Shown: positions 16,900 through 25,043 of the stretch, one piece after another
Layout of the letters: each line of letters starts with the position of its first letter
Numbering within the stretch: position 1 is the stretch's first letter
Notes under the pieces: generated by a model
Database searches by the model: none
Seen by the model: the letters and a program-made list of their open reading frames with translations, nothing else
Told to the model about the DNA's origin: nothing
Origin: an uncultured Prevotellaceae bacterium
GTDB lineage: Bacteria > Bacteroidota > Bacteroidia > Bacteroidales > Bacteroidaceae
Assembly (NCBI GenBank): GCA_947176535.1
Contig: CAMWQU010000025.1
Coordinates: 1 to 32,863 of the forward strand
Direction of reading: 5' to 3'
Length of the DNA: 32,863 bases
Position numbers and translations under genes: made by a program

Positions 16900-17667
16900 T
16901 CAGGCGATGAGGTCAGGCACTGTGACAATCTCCACCGGACAATGGTCGCTCCCCATGATTTCGTTGTGTATGCCGGCCGACTGCAAGTGGGGTACGAGAC
17001 GGTCGGAGACAATGAAATAGTCAATACGCCACCCGGCATTCTTCTCACGGGCATGAAACCGGTAGCTCCACCATGAGTAAGCCCCTTCAAGGGTCGGATG
17101 GAAGTGGCGGAACGAATCCGTGAATCCGCTCCGGAGCAGTGTCGTCATCTTCTCGCGCTCTTGGTCGGTGAAACCGGCGTTCTGCCGGTTCGCTTTCGGA
17201 TTCTTCAGGTCTATCTCCTCGTGGGCCACATTCAGGTCACCGCAGAGGATAACCGGTTTCCGAGCATCAAGCCGAAGCAGATAGTCCCGGAAGTCGTCCT
17301 CCCACTGCATACGGTAATCGAGGCGCCGCAGACCGTCCTGACTATTGGGCGTGTAGCAGCAGACGAGGAAAAAAGATTCGTATTCCAACGTAATGACGCG
17401 ACCCTCATGGTCGTGTTCGTCAATACCTATGCCGTAAGTGACGTCAAGGGGCTGGTGACGGGTGAAAATGGCCGTTCCCGAATAGCCTTTCTTGTCGGCG
17501 TAGTTTCCGAAGAAGTGGTAGCCCGGAAAGGACAACTCAAGTTGTCCCTCCTGCATTTTTGTCTCCTGCAGGCAGAAGAAGTCCGCGTCCAGCAGTTCGA
17601 ACGCTTCACGGAAATTCTTGCCCACCACGGCACGCAGACCGTTTACATTCCAGCTTATGAATTTCAT
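16900..17667 (-). CDS. xthA: Exodeoxyribonuclease III / AP endonuclease
   Basis: A 255-residue member of the ExoIII/APE1 family, which incises DNA at abasic sites in base-excision repair. All active-site elements are visible: SWNVNGLR (Asn7), LQETK (Glu35), the YTPNS loop, GDLNVAHEEIDL (Asp-Asn pair), WRIDYF and the terminal GSDHCPV (Asp-His). Length matches the family. It lies 18 bases after the CotH gene stop, so it may be co-transcribed from upstream even though functionally unrelated. Repeat copy 3 lies directly downstream and may form its transcript end. Confidence 0.95.
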   Translation of the reverse strand: MKFISWNVNGLRAVVGKNFREAFELLDADFFCLQETKMQEGQLELSFPGYHFFGNYADKKGYSGTAIFTRHQPLDVTYGIGIDEHDHEGRVITLEYESFFLVCCYTPNSQDGLRRLDYRMQWEDDFRDYLLRLDARKPVILCGDLNVAHEEIDLKNPKANRQNAGFTDQEREKMTTLLRSGFTDSFRHFHPTLEGAYSWWSYRFHAREKNAGWRIDYFIVSDRLVPHLQSAGIHNEIMGSDHCPVEIVTVPDLIA

Positions 17668-17685
17668 TGCTTCCTTTCTTCCCGC

Positions 17686-20286
17686 TTATCGTCCGACTGC
17701 AACCTTACGTCCGTTCACGATATAGATGCCCGGTGTCAGTCCTTGACTGAACTGTCCGTAAGGCACTTGCCGACGGACTAGTACGCCATGCAAGTTGTAG
17801 ACGTCCACAAGTTGGGCCATCACTTCCGCCGCGTCAATGCGATCCGGCTGTCCGTAATCATCGTCTTCGGGGTCTTCTATGTCGTCGGAAAGGTCGTACT
17901 TGTCGAGTTTCGAGTAGATATAGTTCGCCCGCTTGGTAAGCCAACTCTTGGCATTCGCGGTGTGCTTGTCGTAACTATTGCCGTCGCCCCACCCGCTTTG
18001 GTGGTAAACCTGACCGTAATGTTCGATCGTATTGTCCACACCATCCTGATTGTGAACCAGTGAGGGACGGGCATACGCATAGTATTCGTCACAGTATTCG
18101 AGGAGTTCGTCCAGCTTTCCGCTTTCCATGAAGTCCGTCCACAGGCGGTAATATGCTTTCTTCACCTTCTCACTGCCTCGCAACAACTGCTTGAAGAAGA
18201 CAGAGCCCTTGTTACTGCTTGACATATAGTAGAACAAATCCACTTCGGCCGCCGTGATGAAGTAGTTATGGTCTCTTTCGTATCCGAATGACCAGTCGAA
18301 GTCCCACACGGGGCCCAGATTCCAGAGCGAATCAGCCAAAACGTCCTCATTGTAGAGGAACCAGCTCTTCGGGTGCATGAGTTCCTCGTTGCGCACAAGG
18401 TCGGTCACGAGCATGGCACGCACTACACTCTCCACGTCAAACTTAGCCTCATCGCAGTACCACTTCATGTCAGAGGTAAGATTGTTGAAAGACCCCATGA
18501 TGTCATTCTTTGTCAGAATGGTGACAGTCTCGGGGTCCGAAAAGTCGGGTTCCTTGATTTTCGTGGCAAGCGAATAGGTGGACTCGGTGTAGATAGTCTC
18601 GTCGGTGTACGTGTCGAGTTCGAGCATTGCGGCCTTGGTCTCGTCCGCAATGTCAATGCTGTTGTTATGGAATCCCACCTTCTCCGTAAAGTTGTAGGAG
18701 CCGCGATACTGGTTGTTGATGTACAGTTCCACCGGCACAATGTGGTTGCATCCCCGGGTTTCCACCATGTCGGCCACTTTCATGGCAATGGCATTGGTCG
18801 TCATGGAGCCGGTCTGTTTGTTGGACAGCAGCACCCACGACTTGCCTTTCGTCATTCCCAAAGGCTTCTGTTTCTGCTCGAACTTGATGCGATAGGGGTT
18901 CTTGCTGTTGTAGGCGTTAGTCCACGTAGAATTACCGCGCCCCTTGATTTGTATGGGCGTCTCTTCCATATCGGGATACACACCTGCGCCGTCAATCTTG
19001 ATGGTGGCATCCTCATAGTAGGTCTTGCCGTTCTTGCCAATCCACATGCTGCTACTCCACGTCTCCTTGTCACCGAACCAAATGTCGATGCGCGGCACGT
19101 TGTATGCCGAAGTCGGATGATCGGTCAGATAGTCCACCGTCACCTTGTATTCCGTACCGTAAGGTTCAAAGCCCTTTCGGTATTCGGCCGGAGAAATGAG
19201 TACGGGGTCCTGCTCCTCGTAATCGGGATTCTTCGTCACCTTGTATAGGGAAAACTCGCTCATTACGAGATAGTTTTTCCGTTGAGACTTCGTCAGTTGC
19301 AGTCTCAGATGTTTGTAGCTTCCTTTCAGGTCGATAACCGGGCTTCCATACGTGCTTCCGGGCAGTGTCGGCAGGTTATCATCTTCGGCCGTAAATGCCC
19401 GGATGTCAGTCCAGTCCGTTCCGTTTTCGCTGCCCTGCAGGATGAGTCCCAGCGGTGCATAGTCATTGCTGCTCCGGGTGGTGTACTCAAACTTCAGGTG
19501 ATGCAACGCTTCCGGCAGATTCATTTCCAGGTAAGGCCATTCGCTCGTACCGTCGCCGTAGTAACTCTTTTCGTCCCATGTCAGCTTCGTGTACGTACCG
19601 CTTCCCCACGTCGAGTGGAAAATGGTATTCGTATTGTTGTCGAGCAGGTTGGCCGGGTCGTCGCCATAGTTGCTGGGCGCATTGGTGGAAAGCATATCGC
19701 TTGTAAGGTTCACCTTATCGGAAATCCACTTTTTGCCTTCGTCCTCGTCCGGAGTACTCCAAACCTCGTCGCTCACTTTCACAATCTTATAGATGTACTG
19801 TTTGGGGTAAGCCAGCGTATATGTCACGGGATTGTCGAAGCGCAGACGTGTTTTCTTACTGTATTGCCGTTTGCCGTCGATGTAGGCCGCAGCCCCCTCC
19901 GGCAACTGGAATGACGGTGTGAGCCGCTTGCCTATGCACCCTACACTGACGTTCACTTCCCGCTTATCCGCGTCTATCGTGCCCTCGGCATCGGTGAAGA
20001 GTTGGTCGTTGAACTTGTTGTTGAACTTGTAACTGATAAAGTGCGGCAGTTCGCCCTGATACGTATTCTCCTGACTGCGGATGTGCGACTTGGCGATGAC
20101 AACCGTCGTGTCTCCGGTCAGCGTCAGGGTGATGTATTTATTGCTCTCTTCCCAGTTCTCGATGTACTCTCTCGGGAAAATCATAGAAGAGTTGTCTTTC
20201 AGTTCAAAAAAGACCGTGTCGTTCTGCGCCCGACCGGGGAGTGCGGCACATAGAGCCCATAAGAGGGGTAATAATTTCCTTTTCAT
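17686..20286 (-). CDS. Secreted CotH-kinase family protein with discoidin domain
   Basis: An 866-residue protein with a signal peptide (ending PGRAQ). It has an N-terminal beta region, then a discoidin/F5-8C-like domain (~205-360: ILQGSENGTDWTDIRAF, LRLQLTKSQRKNYLVMSEF). A CotH domain follows (~385-770), with its typical KGRGNSTW, NPYRIKFEQKQKPLG, SWVLLSNKQ, VPVELYINNQYRGSYNFTEKV and GPVWDFDWSFG segments. CotH proteins are atypical protein kinases in spore coats, and related forms are widespread in gut Bacteroidetes and Clostridia on cellulosome-like or carbohydrate-binding proteins; the role here is unknown. The C-terminal TPGIYIVNGRKVAVGR tail matches that of the large cysteine protease. 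It starts 16 bases after the SGNH esterase gene, hence the same operon. Confidence 0.88.
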   Translation of the reverse strand: MKRKLLPLLWALCAALPGRAQNDTVFFELKDNSSMIFPREYIENWEESNKYITLTLTGDTTVVIAKSHIRSQENTYQGELPHFISYKFNNKFNDQLFTDAEGTIDADKREVNVSVGCIGKRLTPSFQLPEGAAAYIDGKRQYSKKTRLRFDNPVTYTLAYPKQYIYKIVKVSDEVWSTPDEDEGKKWISDKVNLTSDMLSTNAPSNYGDDPANLLDNNTNTIFHSTWGSGTYTKLTWDEKSYYGDGTSEWPYLEMNLPEALHHLKFEYTTRSSNDYAPLGLILQGSENGTDWTDIRAFTAEDDNLPTLPGSTYGSPVIDLKGSYKHLRLQLTKSQRKNYLVMSEFSLYKVTKNPDYEEQDPVLISPAEYRKGFEPYGTEYKVTVDYLTDHPTSAYNVPRIDIWFGDKETWSSSMWIGKNGKTYYEDATIKIDGAGVYPDMEETPIQIKGRGNSTWTNAYNSKNPYRIKFEQKQKPLGMTKGKSWVLLSNKQTGSMTTNAIAMKVADMVETRGCNHIVPVELYINNQYRGSYNFTEKVGFHNNSIDIADETKAAMLELDTYTDETIYTESTYSLATKIKEPDFSDPETVTILTKNDIMGSFNNLTSDMKWYCDEAKFDVESVVRAMLVTDLVRNEELMHPKSWFLYNEDVLADSLWNLGPVWDFDWSFGYERDHNYFITAAEVDLFYYMSSSNKGSVFFKQLLRGSEKVKKAYYRLWTDFMESGKLDELLEYCDEYYAYARPSLVHNQDGVDNTIEHYGQVYHQSGWGDGNSYDKHTANAKSWLTKRANYIYSKLDKYDLSDDIEDPEDDDYGQPDRIDAAEVMAQLVDVYNLHGVLVRRQVPYGQFSQGLTPGIYIVNGRKVAVGR

Positions 20287-20302
20287 AGTATGGTGTGTTT
20301 CT

Positions 20303-21961
20303 TTATTTCAGGTATTTTGCCAGTTCGCTATGGTTTCGTTTCAGTCCCTCGGCAATGCCCTGCGCATTCAGCAGCGCACCCTTTTTGCCGGTGTGGGTAT
20401 GATCATTTTTGTAATAAGCCCGAGCTTTCTTTTCTCCCAGTTTATCGAGAGCGTCGGCCGTGATGTTGTGCAGGTCTACAAACTCGACCTCCGTCATGTT
20501 CACCACATCGCGGTACCATTGGCCGAAGGAATCGTTCCTCCGTTCTATCTTCCCTTTCGTCCACTCGTTCCGCGGAGTCAGGCTGACCAGAATAGGCGTG
20601 GCCCCCTTCTCCCGGACGTCATCAATCATTTTCCGCAGATACCAACCGAACGTATAGACCACCTCGTTGCGCACTTCCTTGTCGGTTCTGACGCGATAGA
20701 CATGACTGGAATCCGCCGTCCCCATGATGTCGTTACGGGCCTTTCCCGAATCCAGTTCCTTGCCGGCATCGTTGTGGCCGAACTGGATAAGCACGAAGTC
20801 GCCGGGCTGTACGTCGTTGATAACCTTGTCCCAACGTCCCTCACGCAGGTATGAACGGCACGAGCGACCGGCCATTGCGGCGTTCATGATTGTAATCTTG
20901 TCCGTATCGAACACCGTGTCGGCCAGACTACCCCAGCCCCACATGCCATCCTCGTCCTTGTCCGTGTTCTTCACGGTGGAGTCGCCGGTTATGAACACTA
21001 CGGGCTTGCCTTTCTGCCGCTGCACACCGGTGCCGGGCAGGTCGGTCTTCATCATCTGCCTCAGCAGAGCCACTTCGGGGTGGTTGCAGCACATCAGTCC
21101 CTCGGCCGCGCTGCGGGCATTCAGCCGTGCGCCGAAAGCCGAGGTATGTATGCGGTCGAGATAGAAGTGGTAGTTGAACTTCCACTCCGACATCTTCTCA
21201 TATTTCTGCGACGAGATTTCGTTCAAGTCTACGAAAGGGCAGTTCAGTTCTTCGGCAATCTGTCGCGCCCACAGACCGAACGTCCCGTCCACGCGGGCCA
21301 CGCGACGCATACCCCGACCTTTGGGAGCCGACGGGTCACCACCCTCGTAAGCGTTGCGCGGTGTCAGGCTCATCAGTATGGGATGCGCGCCCAGTTCCCG
21401 GGCCTCACGCACGAAGCGGCGCAGGTACTCTCCATACGAATACACGGTCTCCTTGGCCCCCGTCTCCTTGATGGTGACGTTGAGACTGTCGGTAGCTGAA
21501 ATTCCCCGGATGGATGCCCGTGCCCGACCGGAGTCGAACGGGCCATTATCGTTGTGTCCGAGTTCTATAATCACGTAGTCGCCCGGTCGTATGCCTTTCT
21601 TCACATCGGGCCACAGACGGTTGTAGAACGTGCGGCTCGACGTGCCGCCAAGGGCCTGATTCTCCACGGAAATGCGCTCTTCGTCAAAATATTCGTGAGC
21701 GAAGTAACCCCATCCCCATTGTCCGTTGTCGCCGTTGCCCAGCGTGCCCGTCCGCATGGTGGAGTTGCCCACCAAAAACAGTACCGGATGGTCTCCCTTG
21801 CGGCTGCTGCCGGCCACGGGACGTGCCGTCTGCACTTTCTCCAGAGAATCCAGAGTGAGGTCTGTTACGCCATTCACGTCCTCCATGGGGCGTAGTGTAG
21901 TCTGAGCCGCGACTGCCATTGTCAGCCACAGGCCACAGGCGAATAGAAGGTTTCTTTTCAT
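20303..21961 (-). CDS. Tandem SGNH/GDSL hydrolase (rhamnogalacturonan acetylesterase-like)
   Basis: A 552-residue secreted protein (signal MKRNLLFACGLWLTMAVAAQ) holding two homologous SGNH domains. Domain 1 has VGNST (block I), GGTSSRTF, LGHNDNGP and the DRIH catalytic pair. Domain 2 has TGDST, AAMAGRSCRSYL, FGHNDAG and DHTH. Both match the CE12-type rhamnogalacturonan/pectin acetylesterase pattern. Such enzymes remove O-acetyl groups from pectin backbones in the periplasm or outside the cell. In domain 1 block I reads GNS rather than GDS, though Ser and the Asp-His pair remain. It has its own promoter (21984-22014) and is followed by the CotH gene after 16 bases. Confidence 0.88.
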   Translation of the reverse strand: MKRNLLFACGLWLTMAVAAQTTLRPMEDVNGVTDLTLDSLEKVQTARPVAGSSRKGDHPVLFLVGNSTMRTGTLGNGDNGQWGWGYFAHEYFDEERISVENQALGGTSSRTFYNRLWPDVKKGIRPGDYVIIELGHNDNGPFDSGRARASIRGISATDSLNVTIKETGAKETVYSYGEYLRRFVREARELGAHPILMSLTPRNAYEGGDPSAPKGRGMRRVARVDGTFGLWARQIAEELNCPFVDLNEISSQKYEKMSEWKFNYHFYLDRIHTSAFGARLNARSAAEGLMCCNHPEVALLRQMMKTDLPGTGVQRQKGKPVVFITGDSTVKNTDKDEDGMWGWGSLADTVFDTDKITIMNAAMAGRSCRSYLREGRWDKVINDVQPGDFVLIQFGHNDAGKELDSGKARNDIMGTADSSHVYRVRTDKEVRNEVVYTFGWYLRKMIDDVREKGATPILVSLTPRNEWTKGKIERRNDSFGQWYRDVVNMTEVEFVDLHNITADALDKLGEKKARAYYKNDHTHTGKKGALLNAQGIAEGLKRNHSELAKYLK

Positions 21962-21983
21962 TCCGAGCTTACTATATCTCGGA

Positions 21984-22014
21984 CAAAAATACGAAGAAAA
22001 AGCGATACGGCAAA
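21984..22014 (-). promoter_or_regulatory. Bacteroidetes-type promoter of the SGNH-CotH operon
   Basis: On the minus strand TTTG (22011-22014) is followed by exactly 19 bases and TATTTTTG (21984-21991), a complete match to TTTG-N19-TAnnTTTG. The predicted start is near 21977, giving a short leader of about 16 bases. Confidence 0.75.
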
Positions 22015-22036
22015 GTTTTTTCGGCTTACTTTTGCG

Positions 22037-23017
22037 CTACGGCCGCCATTCCCCCGTTTTGAAGTTGATATCGAACTTCTCCATGTAATGGAACTGGCAT
22101 TTGTCGCCGTCGAACGTTATGGGGAAGATGATGATTTTGGACTCGGGCAACGTCGGGTCCATCCAGCGGTCTCCGACGTAGAGATAGGTCGTCTGCTTGG
22201 TGCCGGCGATGGTCAGAATGGCTGCCGCCTGCGTGCGGAAAGCCGTTTCGTCACCGATGTTCTCCAGGGGCGTCCACCCTTGCGTGAGGTCGGTGGTGTG
22301 CGACACCTTGCACTGGTTGGGTGCCCAGCCCGAGCAGGCGGAACTGAACATGAAGTAGCGGTCGCCGACGCGCACGATGGCCGGTGCCTCACGGCGCTGA
22401 CCGGGGAAAAGTTGCGTATGCGCTATGGCCTCGTGGTAGTCGTCAGAGAGGCGAAACAGTCCGAGGTGCTGGTTCTCCTCGGTGGTGGAGATAAAATAAG
22501 TCGTTCCGTCCACGTCCTGAAAGACATTGCAGTCGCGGCTCTTGATGCCCATCGGGCGTCCGCTCCACACCAGACGGTAGGTGCCGTCCACGGAGTCGCT
22601 CTCGAAACAGGCCGCCTCGGAGGCTCCGTAGTTTCCTGCCTCGTAGTGACACCAGACGACAAACTTCCCGGTCTTCGGGTTGCGCATGAGCTTGGCGCGC
22701 TCAATCATGCGCGAGCGGCCCAGCTCCGGCGTAGTGACGTGGTTTTGAATGATTTTACGCTCAAACTTCCACTTCACGAGGTCTTTGCTCGAATACAGAT
22801 TGACATCGGGGAGGACGCGAAACGCATGCGTGCGGTCTTCGCCCACCATATACCAACGGCCGTTGTGACGGATGAAACCCGGAGCATGAGCCTGCACGAC
22901 GTTGCCGTCCGTATCGTGCCACAACTGACCGTTCCGGATGGTTGTCCATCGGGCGAAAGCCGTGCCGGAGTTGAACATGGAGAGAATGAGTAGCAGCAGA
23001 GTGATAATTCTTTTCAT
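22037..23017 (-). CDS. GH43-like secreted glycosidase (exo-beta-1,3-galactanase-like subgroup)
   Basis: A 326-residue protein with a signal peptide (~22 residues) and the repeated beta-strand pattern of a five-bladed propeller. Segments QAHAPGFIRHNGRWYMVGED, ERAKLMRNPKTGKFVVW, SRDCNVFQDVDGTTYF and REAPAIVRVGDRYFMFSS followed by GWAPNQ are in the order seen in GH43 subfamily 24/34-type enzymes, which include exo-beta-1,3-galactanases. In that subgroup the canonical GH43 base Asp in blade 1 is replaced, and here too that position lies in QAHAPG without an obvious Asp, while the REAPA glutamate (likely general acid) is present. It probably acts on arabinogalactan- or pectin-type side chains, in keeping with the acetylesterase next door. 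No promoter was recognised. Confidence 0.8.
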   Translation of the reverse strand: MKRIITLLLLILSMFNSGTAFARWTTIRNGQLWHDTDGNVVQAHAPGFIRHNGRWYMVGEDRTHAFRVLPDVNLYSSKDLVKWKFERKIIQNHVTTPELGRSRMIERAKLMRNPKTGKFVVWCHYEAGNYGASEAACFESDSVDGTYRLVWSGRPMGIKSRDCNVFQDVDGTTYFISTTEENQHLGLFRLSDDYHEAIAHTQLFPGQRREAPAIVRVGDRYFMFSSACSGWAPNQCKVSHTTDLTQGWTPLENIGDETAFRTQAAAILTIAGTKQTTYLYVGDRWMDPTLPESKIIIFPITFDGDKCQFHYMEKFDINFKTGEWRP

Positions 23018-23094
23018 AGGGGTTAAATTTGAATGTGATTACGTAGGTTAGACACGCCCGATGCCGAAAGGTTGCATCCGGCGCGAAATTTTAT

Positions 23095-23129
23095 GACTCC
23101 CCGGCCGCCGTACTGCGTGCCGGGGAGTC
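23095..23129 (-). terminator. Hairpin downstream of the Tyr-rich lipoprotein gene
   Basis: 11-bp GC-rich stem (23095-23105 GACTCCCCGGC with 23119-23129). On the minus strand it is followed by a modest ATAAAATTT tract, so termination of the lipoprotein transcript (stop at 23155) is likely but the T-run is weak. Confidence 0.6.
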
Positions 23130-23154
23130 GTAAAGACAAGATTTCAGTGTATCG

Positions 23155-23727
23155 TTATTCGCCGGCATACCGCGCTTTGTTCACACCCCGGATGTAGACG
23201 GCGTTCTCCTCGTGTGCGTCGGCGATGCTGTCCGCGGCCTCGTCCCAGTTGCTCTCGCCCTTGACGTAGTAGTAATCGTCGTAGCCGTAGTCATGCCAGT
23301 AGTGCTCGTAGTTGCGCAGGCGGAAGTGCGTTTCGGGTCTCAGCGTGTAGTAGTCGGCTATGTCGCCCGAGAAGTAGCTGTAGTTGAGGCGATAGTTCGC
23401 GATGGCGCAGTCGAGGTAGGGATCATCGAAGCGCAGGTAGATGACGCCGTCCCGCACGAACCAGTCGAAGTAGTGCACCACCCTGCCGCGACGGTAGTAA
23501 TCGACCTCCGTTCCTCTCCCGCGGTAGGCATTGTAGGACGAGGGGATAAACTCGATTTCCGAACCGCGCGCCTTTTCGTTGCCGTACCACATATCCAAGT
23601 CTCCGAACCAGTGTCCGCTGATGTTGCTTGCCACCATGTAGTCTTCGTCGATTTCGCAACTGCTGAGACCGAACAGGGCCACGAACAAAAGGCCCATCAT
23701 CCACATCTTGTTTTTCATCCTTTTCAT
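23155..23727 (-). CDS. Small Tyr/Asp-rich lipoprotein of unknown function
   Basis: A 190-residue protein with a lipoprotein signal (LFGLSSC, Cys24). The mature part begins with SGHWFGDLDMWYGNEKARG and continues through beta-type segments (VVHYFDWFVRDGVIYLRFDD) to a strongly aromatic stretch (YWHDYGYDDYYYVKGES). The GxWxGD-type opening recalls small lipocalin-like Bacteroidetes lipoproteins, but this is only a pattern impression and no function is assigned. Starts at 23727 (MKRMKNK) or 23718 are both possible. A good promoter lies upstream at 23768-23798, and a hairpin follows the gene, so it is probably monocistronic. Confidence 0.8.
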   Translation of the reverse strand: MKRMKNKMWMMGLLFVALFGLSSCEIDEDYMVASNISGHWFGDLDMWYGNEKARGSEIEFIPSSYNAYRGRGTEVDYYRRGRVVHYFDWFVRDGVIYLRFDDPYLDCAIANYRLNYSYFSGDIADYYTLRPETHFRLRNYEHYWHDYGYDDYYYVKGESNWDEAADSIADAHEENAVYIRGVNKARYAGE

Positions 23728-23767
23728 AACCGTACTTTTTAGAGTGTTGCGTAATGTTTTCTTGTGG

Positions 23768-23798
23768 CAAAATTACGCCTTTCGCCGCAATCCGCAAG
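23768..23798 (-). promoter_or_regulatory. Bacteroidetes-type promoter of the Tyr-rich lipoprotein gene
   Basis: Minus strand CTTG (23795-23798), 19 bases, then TAATTTTG (23768-23775), matching TTTG-N19-TAnnTTTG except for the first base. Start predicted near 23761, about 34 bases before the start codon. Confidence 0.65.
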
Positions 23799-23893
23799 CA
23801 GACTATCCCTATTCTCCGACGGGAAATCCCTATCCGTGCGGAAAAATCCCCCTCGCCACGCACGAGATTGCCGCCGGGCCTACGCAGGATGGG

Positions 23894-23950
23894 ATTATTC
23901 AGAGGTGAGCGGTTAATTATTCGCTCACCTCTGAATAATTAACCGCTCAC
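23894..23950. repeat. Two overlapping, mutually exclusive perfect inverted repeats
   Basis: Inverted repeat 1 pairs 23894-23911 with 23922-23939 (18 bp, loop 10). Inverted repeat 2 pairs 23905-23921 with 23934-23950 (17 bp, loop 12). They share the GTGAGCG segment and part of the ATTATT tract, so only one can form at a time. The element lies in the 428-base divergent spacer 23728-24155, between the promoter of the lipoprotein gene and that of the etf operon; no gene was seen in that spacer. Confidence 0.9.
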
Positions 23951-24090
23951 GACCGAATAATGTAGTCCTCTGCACCCGGACGGCGAAACGCCTGCATCCG
24001 GGAGGCTCGTTTACGGCCCGACAAGCGACGATTTTAGGCCGAAATTGCATAAAACTTACTATTCTGTGCAATTATTTCAATATTTTTTCG

Positions 24091-24098
24091 TATCTTTG
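24091..24098 (+). promoter_or_regulatory. -7 box of the etfBA-acyl-CoA dehydrogenase operon
   Basis: TATCTTTG matches TAnnTTTG in an AT-rich context 58 bases before the etfB ATG. The -33 element is weak. Transcription would begin near 24104, giving a leader of about 50 bases. Confidence 0.6.
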
Positions 24099-24155
24099 TG
24101 CTCGAATACATGATTCAACGGCAATATATATACATATTTAATATAATATAGGAAT

Positions 24156-25043
24156 ATGAGTTTAAAAATTGTTGTACTTGCCAAGCAAGTGCCCGACACG
24201 CGCAACGTGGGCCCCGATGCCATGACTCCCGAAGGCACCGTGAACCGCAGTGCGCTGCCTGCCATCTTCAATCCTGAGGATTTGAACGCACTGGAGCAGG
24301 CCCTCCGACTGAAAGACCAATTTCCCGGCACTACGGTGCAGATTCTGACCATGGGCCCCGGCCGTGCTGCCGAGGTCATACGCGAAGCCATGTACCGCGG
24401 AGCCGACGGTGGCTATCTGCTCACCGACCGTGCTTTTGCCGGAGCCGACACGCTCGCCACGAGCTATGCCCTCGCTACGGCCATCAAGCACGTATGCCCC
24501 GATGTAGACCTCATCATCGGCGGTCGTCAGGCCATCGACGGCGACACCGCACAGGTGGGCCCGCAGGTGGCTGAGAAACTGGGTCTGAACCAGATTACCT
24601 ACACAGAGGAAATCCTCAGCGTGAGTGATTCCAAGATTACCGTCACCCGCCACATCGACGGTGGCGTGGAGACCGTGGAAAGCCCGCTGCCCTGCGTGCT
24701 GACGGTGAACGGAAGTGCCGCTCCCTGCCGCCCCCGCAACGTGAAACTGGTGATGAAGTACAAGCGTGCGCTGGCCCCCATGGAGCTGCCGCAGGGCGTC
24801 GCCTACGAGAAACTGCCCTACGCCGACCTGTATGCCAAGAAGCAGTATCTGCGCATCGGACAACTGACGACAGCCGACGTCAATGCCGACCTTTCGCAGT
24901 GCGGTCTGGCCGGCTCGCCCACAAAGGTGAAGGCCGTGGAGAACATCGTTTTCAAGGCTAAGGAGAGTAAGGTGCTGACCGGTTCCGACGAGGACATCAA
25001 CGGACTGGTTCAGGAGTTATTGGCAAGTCACACTATTGGATAA
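24156..25043 (+). CDS. etfB: Electron transfer flavoprotein beta subunit
   Basis: A 295-residue EtfB/FixA protein, the smaller subunit of the FAD/AMP-containing (or double-FAD) heterodimer that carries electrons from acyl-CoA dehydrogenases. Family landmarks: KIVVLAKQVPDTRNV at the N-terminus, TMGPGRAAEVIREAMYRGAD, LIIGGRQAIDGDTAQVGPQVAE, and the C-terminal CGLAGSPTKVKAVENIVF segment. It is a little longer than mitochondrial EtfB, as in anaerobe forms. Whether this pair performs electron bifurcation cannot be decided from sequence reading alone. The stop overlaps the etfA start by one base (TAATG), showing translational coupling. Confidence 0.95.
   Translation: MSLKIVVLAKQVPDTRNVGPDAMTPEGTVNRSALPAIFNPEDLNALEQALRLKDQFPGTTVQILTMGPGRAAEVIREAMYRGADGGYLLTDRAFAGADTLATSYALATAIKHVCPDVDLIIGGRQAIDGDTAQVGPQVAEKLGLNQITYTEEILSVSDSKITVTRHIDGGVETVESPLPCVLTVNGSAAPCRPRNVKLVMKYKRALAPMELPQGVAYEKLPYADLYAKKQYLRIGQLTTADVNADLSQCGLAGSPTKVKAVENIVFKAKESKVLTGSDEDINGLVQELLASHTIG

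Noticed and set aside
17098..19914. Plus-strand frames of up to 291 codons opposite xthA and the CotH gene
   Set aside because: They are antisense to well-supported genes and show no recognisable motifs.
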